The notes under the pieces are model-generated. The model worked only from the letters and a program-made list of their open reading frames with translations. It was not told where the DNA came from and did no database searches. Positions 43,088-46,019 of a DNA stretch of 46,019 nt are shown here, piece after piece. The position numbers were made by a program, and so were the translations under genes. Source of the stretch: Symbiodinium natans (taxonomy: Eukaryota > Sar > Dinophyceae > Suessiales > Symbiodiniaceae). The stretch lies in the NCBI GenBank assembly GCA_905221605.1, contig CAJNDS010000581.1, forward strand, positions 1 through 46,019. Reading direction: 5' to 3'. The first letter of the stretch is position 1. Each line of letters starts with the position of its first letter.

Positions 43088-44150
43088 GCCAACCTCAAGC
43101 ATCCAACCCGAATGCTGACAAAGACTCACTCGCTCTCTGTGGCCACTGTTCGACCTGCCAGGGCTTCTCGGATTCGGGAGACTCTCGGTTTCAGGATTGG
43201 GGTAGATTACGATGTGTCTAGGAAAGGTGTATTACAGACTTCAAGACAAGATGCTTGGCCGCAGGGCAAAGCAAAGCACCTGAAACCAGCCTAAGCCGCG
43301 CCAGAAAACTTCTGATGTCAAACCCTAAACCCTGAACCTGCGAAGGCTGAAATCAAGGCCACCCACCAGGCCCAAGCAAACACTGAGTCTCAAAGTGGCC
43401 TGTGGCACCAAACAACCTTAGAAACCCTAAACCCTCAATTGGGATGTGTAGATCCAAGAAAGGAGAACTTGCCTTTCAACGTCCGTAAGCTGCAAAGCCG
43501 ACAAGGAAAATCCGGACACCAGCCATCAACGTCTTTCCGAGGGTTTATTTAGGGTTTGGGGTAAGACTTAAGGGTGCTTGGAGAAAACGTGGTCAGACTT
43601 CAGAGTGTGGGGGGGGGGGGGGGTTGCTCGTCTACATTCGGGGCCCAGTTGTACATTGTACCTATGAGGGACCTTCGTTTCCATCCCCAGATCCAATAGT
43701 TTTCTTAGCACCTAGGAAACCCAGGAGAATGAGACACGCCTGGAAACACCACCGAATCCGCGGAAGGCTTCGGGTGGATCTGCGCCAGGTTTGCATCATT
43801 TCCATCCTAAGCCCAGGGCGTAAAGCGCAGGCCCCAGAGGCTTTCAGGGCTGCTTTACAGGCATGATAAGCAATGACTAAGAAGTACAATAAACACTAAT
43901 CATGGGGCTGCTTTTTGTTACCAAGTACTAAAATCGTCTACGCCGCTTCGCAGTAGTCCCCTTTCTGGGCGTTCGATGCCTGTCATCTCTTGGGGCTCCG
44001 TGAGTGTAGCACATTGATGCCGAGGTCTTAAGATTCTTCAGGGCTTTCAGGGACCTACGTTGCATGCTCCGGGACAGACTCTGCAACTGAATGTCCCAGG
44101 CATCTTTCGAGAATTGAAGTTTTATAAAACAGTTTATGATGAACTTTTTT
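43088..44150. repeat. 3.9-kb tandem repeat, partial copy E (about 1.06 kb)
   Basis: The last copy follows copy D closely through the G run (43609-43623) and the frames after it, and stops matching at about 44150, within a CAGTTTATGATGAACTTTT sequence, where AT-rich DNA begins. Confidence 0.95.
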
Positions 44151-44624
44151 GGTTAAAACTGAATTGCGATTTTAGTATATGGGTGCTAAACCTGACTTCG
44201 AACAAGATGTCATACAGAGAAGATAATCAATGAAAGGCTCGCAAGAAATGTTAACCGAACACTCGTTGAAGCCAGTCATAGTGTCGTATAATGGAAATGA
44301 AGTACAACACTTATAACACCCAAATGAAGTACATCCAAAAGATATACGAAATTACAATTAGTGAAATAGATTCCCTAAACAACAGTTTAGAAAGTTGAAT
44401 AACACTTATGAAGGTGCTTGTTGATAATGAAGATGTTTGTAATGTCAGATTCAAAGAAGATAAACAAAACATAATATGCAGCCTCAATGGAGCATATTGA
44501 CATGCTATGTAACCGAACTATGTAGATGCAAAACCTTGCAAAACCAAAGAATGCTGTTGAACGGATTAATAAAGGTATTCAAGAAATTGAAGAAGAGCAC
44601 GGCGAATCCTTGAAGCAAATATAG
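44150..44624 (+). pseudogene. AT-rich island with broken coding-like frames
   Basis: This ~475-bp block is clearly richer in A and T than both flanks. Three plus-strand frames look protein-coding: 44230-44316 (MKGSQEMLTEHSLKPVIVSY then NGNEVQHL), 44291 onward (MKYIQKIYEITISEID; LNNSLES, TGA, ITLMKVLVDNEDVCNV, RFKEDKQNIICSLNGAY, TGA, HAM, TAA) and 44526-44624 (MQNLAKPKNAVERINKGIQ; EIEEEHGESLKQI). They overlap or abut in different frames, as expected of one decayed gene with frameshifts. The Lys/Asn/Ile-rich composition is unlike the dinoflagellate genes in this window and suggests transfer from an AT-rich source (organelle, bacterium or virus); none is identified. Confidence 0.4.
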
Positions 44625-44688
44625 TAGGTAGTCTGGTGCGGCCCCCTACCCGGCCGTACCCCCGACCTGTGCCAGGTTGACCTACTAT
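44621..44688. repeat. 9-bp inverted repeat (stem-loop) at the island edge
   Basis: ATAGTAGGT (44621-44629) and ACCTACTAT (44680-44688) are exact reverse complements around 50 GC-rich bases that also contain CTGGTGC and GTGCCAG. The left arm overlaps the TAG that ends the last island frame. Confidence 0.6.
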
Positions 44689-45240
44689 TACTAACTTTGA
44701 GCCTTTAGACCCAGGCCCATGTTCAGAGGGGTAGCTTTCCCCATATACCCCCTTTTTGATAACCCTTCTATGACCCTGAGTGCCCTCATATACCCTTATA
44801 AGGTGTACACCCGAGAAAGGCGCCAATGGTGCCATGATTGCCCATACCCAAGAAACTCTAAACCTAAGAAAGATGTGGACTCTGGTGGGGTACCTACCTT
44901 TTATAGGGCTTCTAAGCCCCTAAACCCAAAACCCCCTTCACCCCATAAAGCAACCTAGAACACTCCCCCCCCCCCCCCCCCCGCCCAAAAAAATAAAACC
45001 ACAAACCCCTACTGTAAAGCCCAAAAAGAAAACCAGAAAGAAACCCCAACAACCCCGAAACAAAACTTGAGAACCCTGAATAACCCAAAAAGAAACCCAG
45101 GGGCTCCTTCTGCCCTGAACCCCCCTTGCGCAGATCCAGGCTCGCGCGCCAGGCTGATGAGGCGCGGCCGCCCGCAGCACGTCATTGAAGGTGACCAGGT
45201 CCTAGGGTTTAGAGTTTAGGGTTTAGGGATTCTCGACGGT
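44689..45240. other. Low-information region with poly-C run and telomere words
   Basis: An 18-nt C run (44965-44982) is followed by an A/C-rich stretch with AAACCCCTA-like words. At 45203-45229 there is a G-strand tract GGGTTTAGAGTTTAGGGTTT. No gene was recognised. Confidence 0.5.
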
Positions 45241-46019
45241 TCATGTGCAGCTATAAGTAGGGCTACGAAGAAAGGTAACCTGTATGATAACCTTTGTTGA
45301 GGCACTAGTACCCATGCAGTATACCTACATATACCTACCCGTGAACCTTCAAGTGCTTCGGGGTTTCTTGGCCTTGTTTTGGGGGCGGGGGTGGGGGGGA
45401 GGGACCCTAGGGACCGACACCTAGCCTCTCTCAGAAACTGCTGCAACGCCTCGCTGCACCTTTGAACCCAAGCTCCTCATCGGCAAAGCTTCGGCGGATT
45501 CGTCTTCTGCATCGCCGCCGCTGGCAAGCTCTCAAGGCAGGCGCCACGCGATGTCGTAAAATGGCCGCCGGGCGACACCCTGAGTCAAAGCTGAGTCAAA
45601 GCTCTGCTGGAAGGCTCAAGACTTCCAGCACACGCAAGTCTTGACCTGCGAAAATGCTCCATGGGCTTTTGTGTGTCTGCAACGGCTTTGAAGCCACAAC
45701 GGAGGACAAGGCTCGGAAGCCGGAGCCTGGAAAGCAAGGCCAAGAAAGGTCGGCAAAGACAGAAGCTGTTGCCCCAGCACCTCTTTGGTCCCTGGAGATT
45801 CAGCCAGGCTCTCTGAAGGCAGTGAGCGCTAGTCCACCCTGGCACGATCGGAAGAATCGGAAGGCAGGATCAACGCCAAGCGGCTCTCGTTGAGGCCACG
45901 CAGCATGAGGTCAAGATGCTGAAGCGGGACACTAGCGGGACACTGCGCGCGGGGCTGGGACCATGAAGTCTGACAGACTGACAGACTGTAGAAAACTGCA
46001 AGGCGCTGGGAAGCCGAGA
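45241..46019. other. Right end of window, no confident gene
   Basis: A plus-strand frame with ATG at 45654 (79 codons to 45893) is rich in Lys, Glu and Pro (ATTEDKARKPEPGKQGQE; WHDRKNRKAGSTPSGSR) and could be an exon, but no family or splice signals settle it. Small direct repeats occur: GAGTCAAAGCT twice at 45580-45602 and GACAGACT three times at 45968-45987. Confidence 0.3.

Overview
The window looks like the end of a chromosome from a dinoflagellate, probably Symbiodiniaceae-like; no species can be named. The left edge is about 300 bp of a perfect-to-near-perfect telomere array (C-rich strand 5'->3', 8-mer CCCCTAAA). Dinoflagellate traits are: genes broken into exons with short shared sequences and GA or GC at inferred intron starts, copia-type retroelement remnants with the (H/Y)VDD reverse-transcriptase motif, degenerate TTTAGGG-like words scattered through non-coding DNA, and a receptor gene that fuses a ligand-binding ectodomain, cysteine-rich modules, many membrane helices and a TIR domain.

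Layout. 1-301: telomere. 299-8108 (minus strand): a decayed retroelement-like polyprotein (gag with zinc knuckle, GQHRG-type domain, zinc ribbons, aspartic protease, RapZ-C-like domain, coiled coil/SR segment, C-terminal domain). It is broken by frameshifts and stops, and a 31-bp minisatellite (1467-3335) lies between its 3' part and two further ORFs that run into the telomere. 8533-9490 (plus strand): a copia reverse-transcriptase fragment and another broken coding remnant. 10146-12320 (minus): a nuclease-like plus kinase-like protein of Crinkler type, split by one in-frame TGA. 13319-about 19032 (minus): a multi-exon receptor with periplasmic-binding-protein-like ectodomain, GCC2/GCC3-like cysteine repeats, multi-pass membrane part and an intact-looking TIR domain. 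This is the best gene in the window. 20695-25780 (minus): weaker exons, including a secreted N-terminus and a sulfotransferase-like motif, with a very large CTA/ACT triplet array between two of the candidate exons.

26650-45230 is a subtelomere-like domain dominated by a 3.9-kb tandem repeat: four full copies (3900, 3903, 3919 and 3847 bp) and a 1.06-kb partial copy. Each copy carries a 15-16 nt G run and many TTTAGGG-like words. One copy has had 0.83 kb replaced by unrelated DNA. Right of the array is an AT-rich island (44150-44624) with broken coding-like frames unlike anything around it, then low-information DNA to the window end.

The most unusual items are the TIR receptor, the RapZ-C-like domain inside a gag-protease polyprotein, the nuclease-kinase protein with a single UGA, the telomere capping an ORF, and the AT-rich island. 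All functional calls come from motif reading by eye; no search was run.
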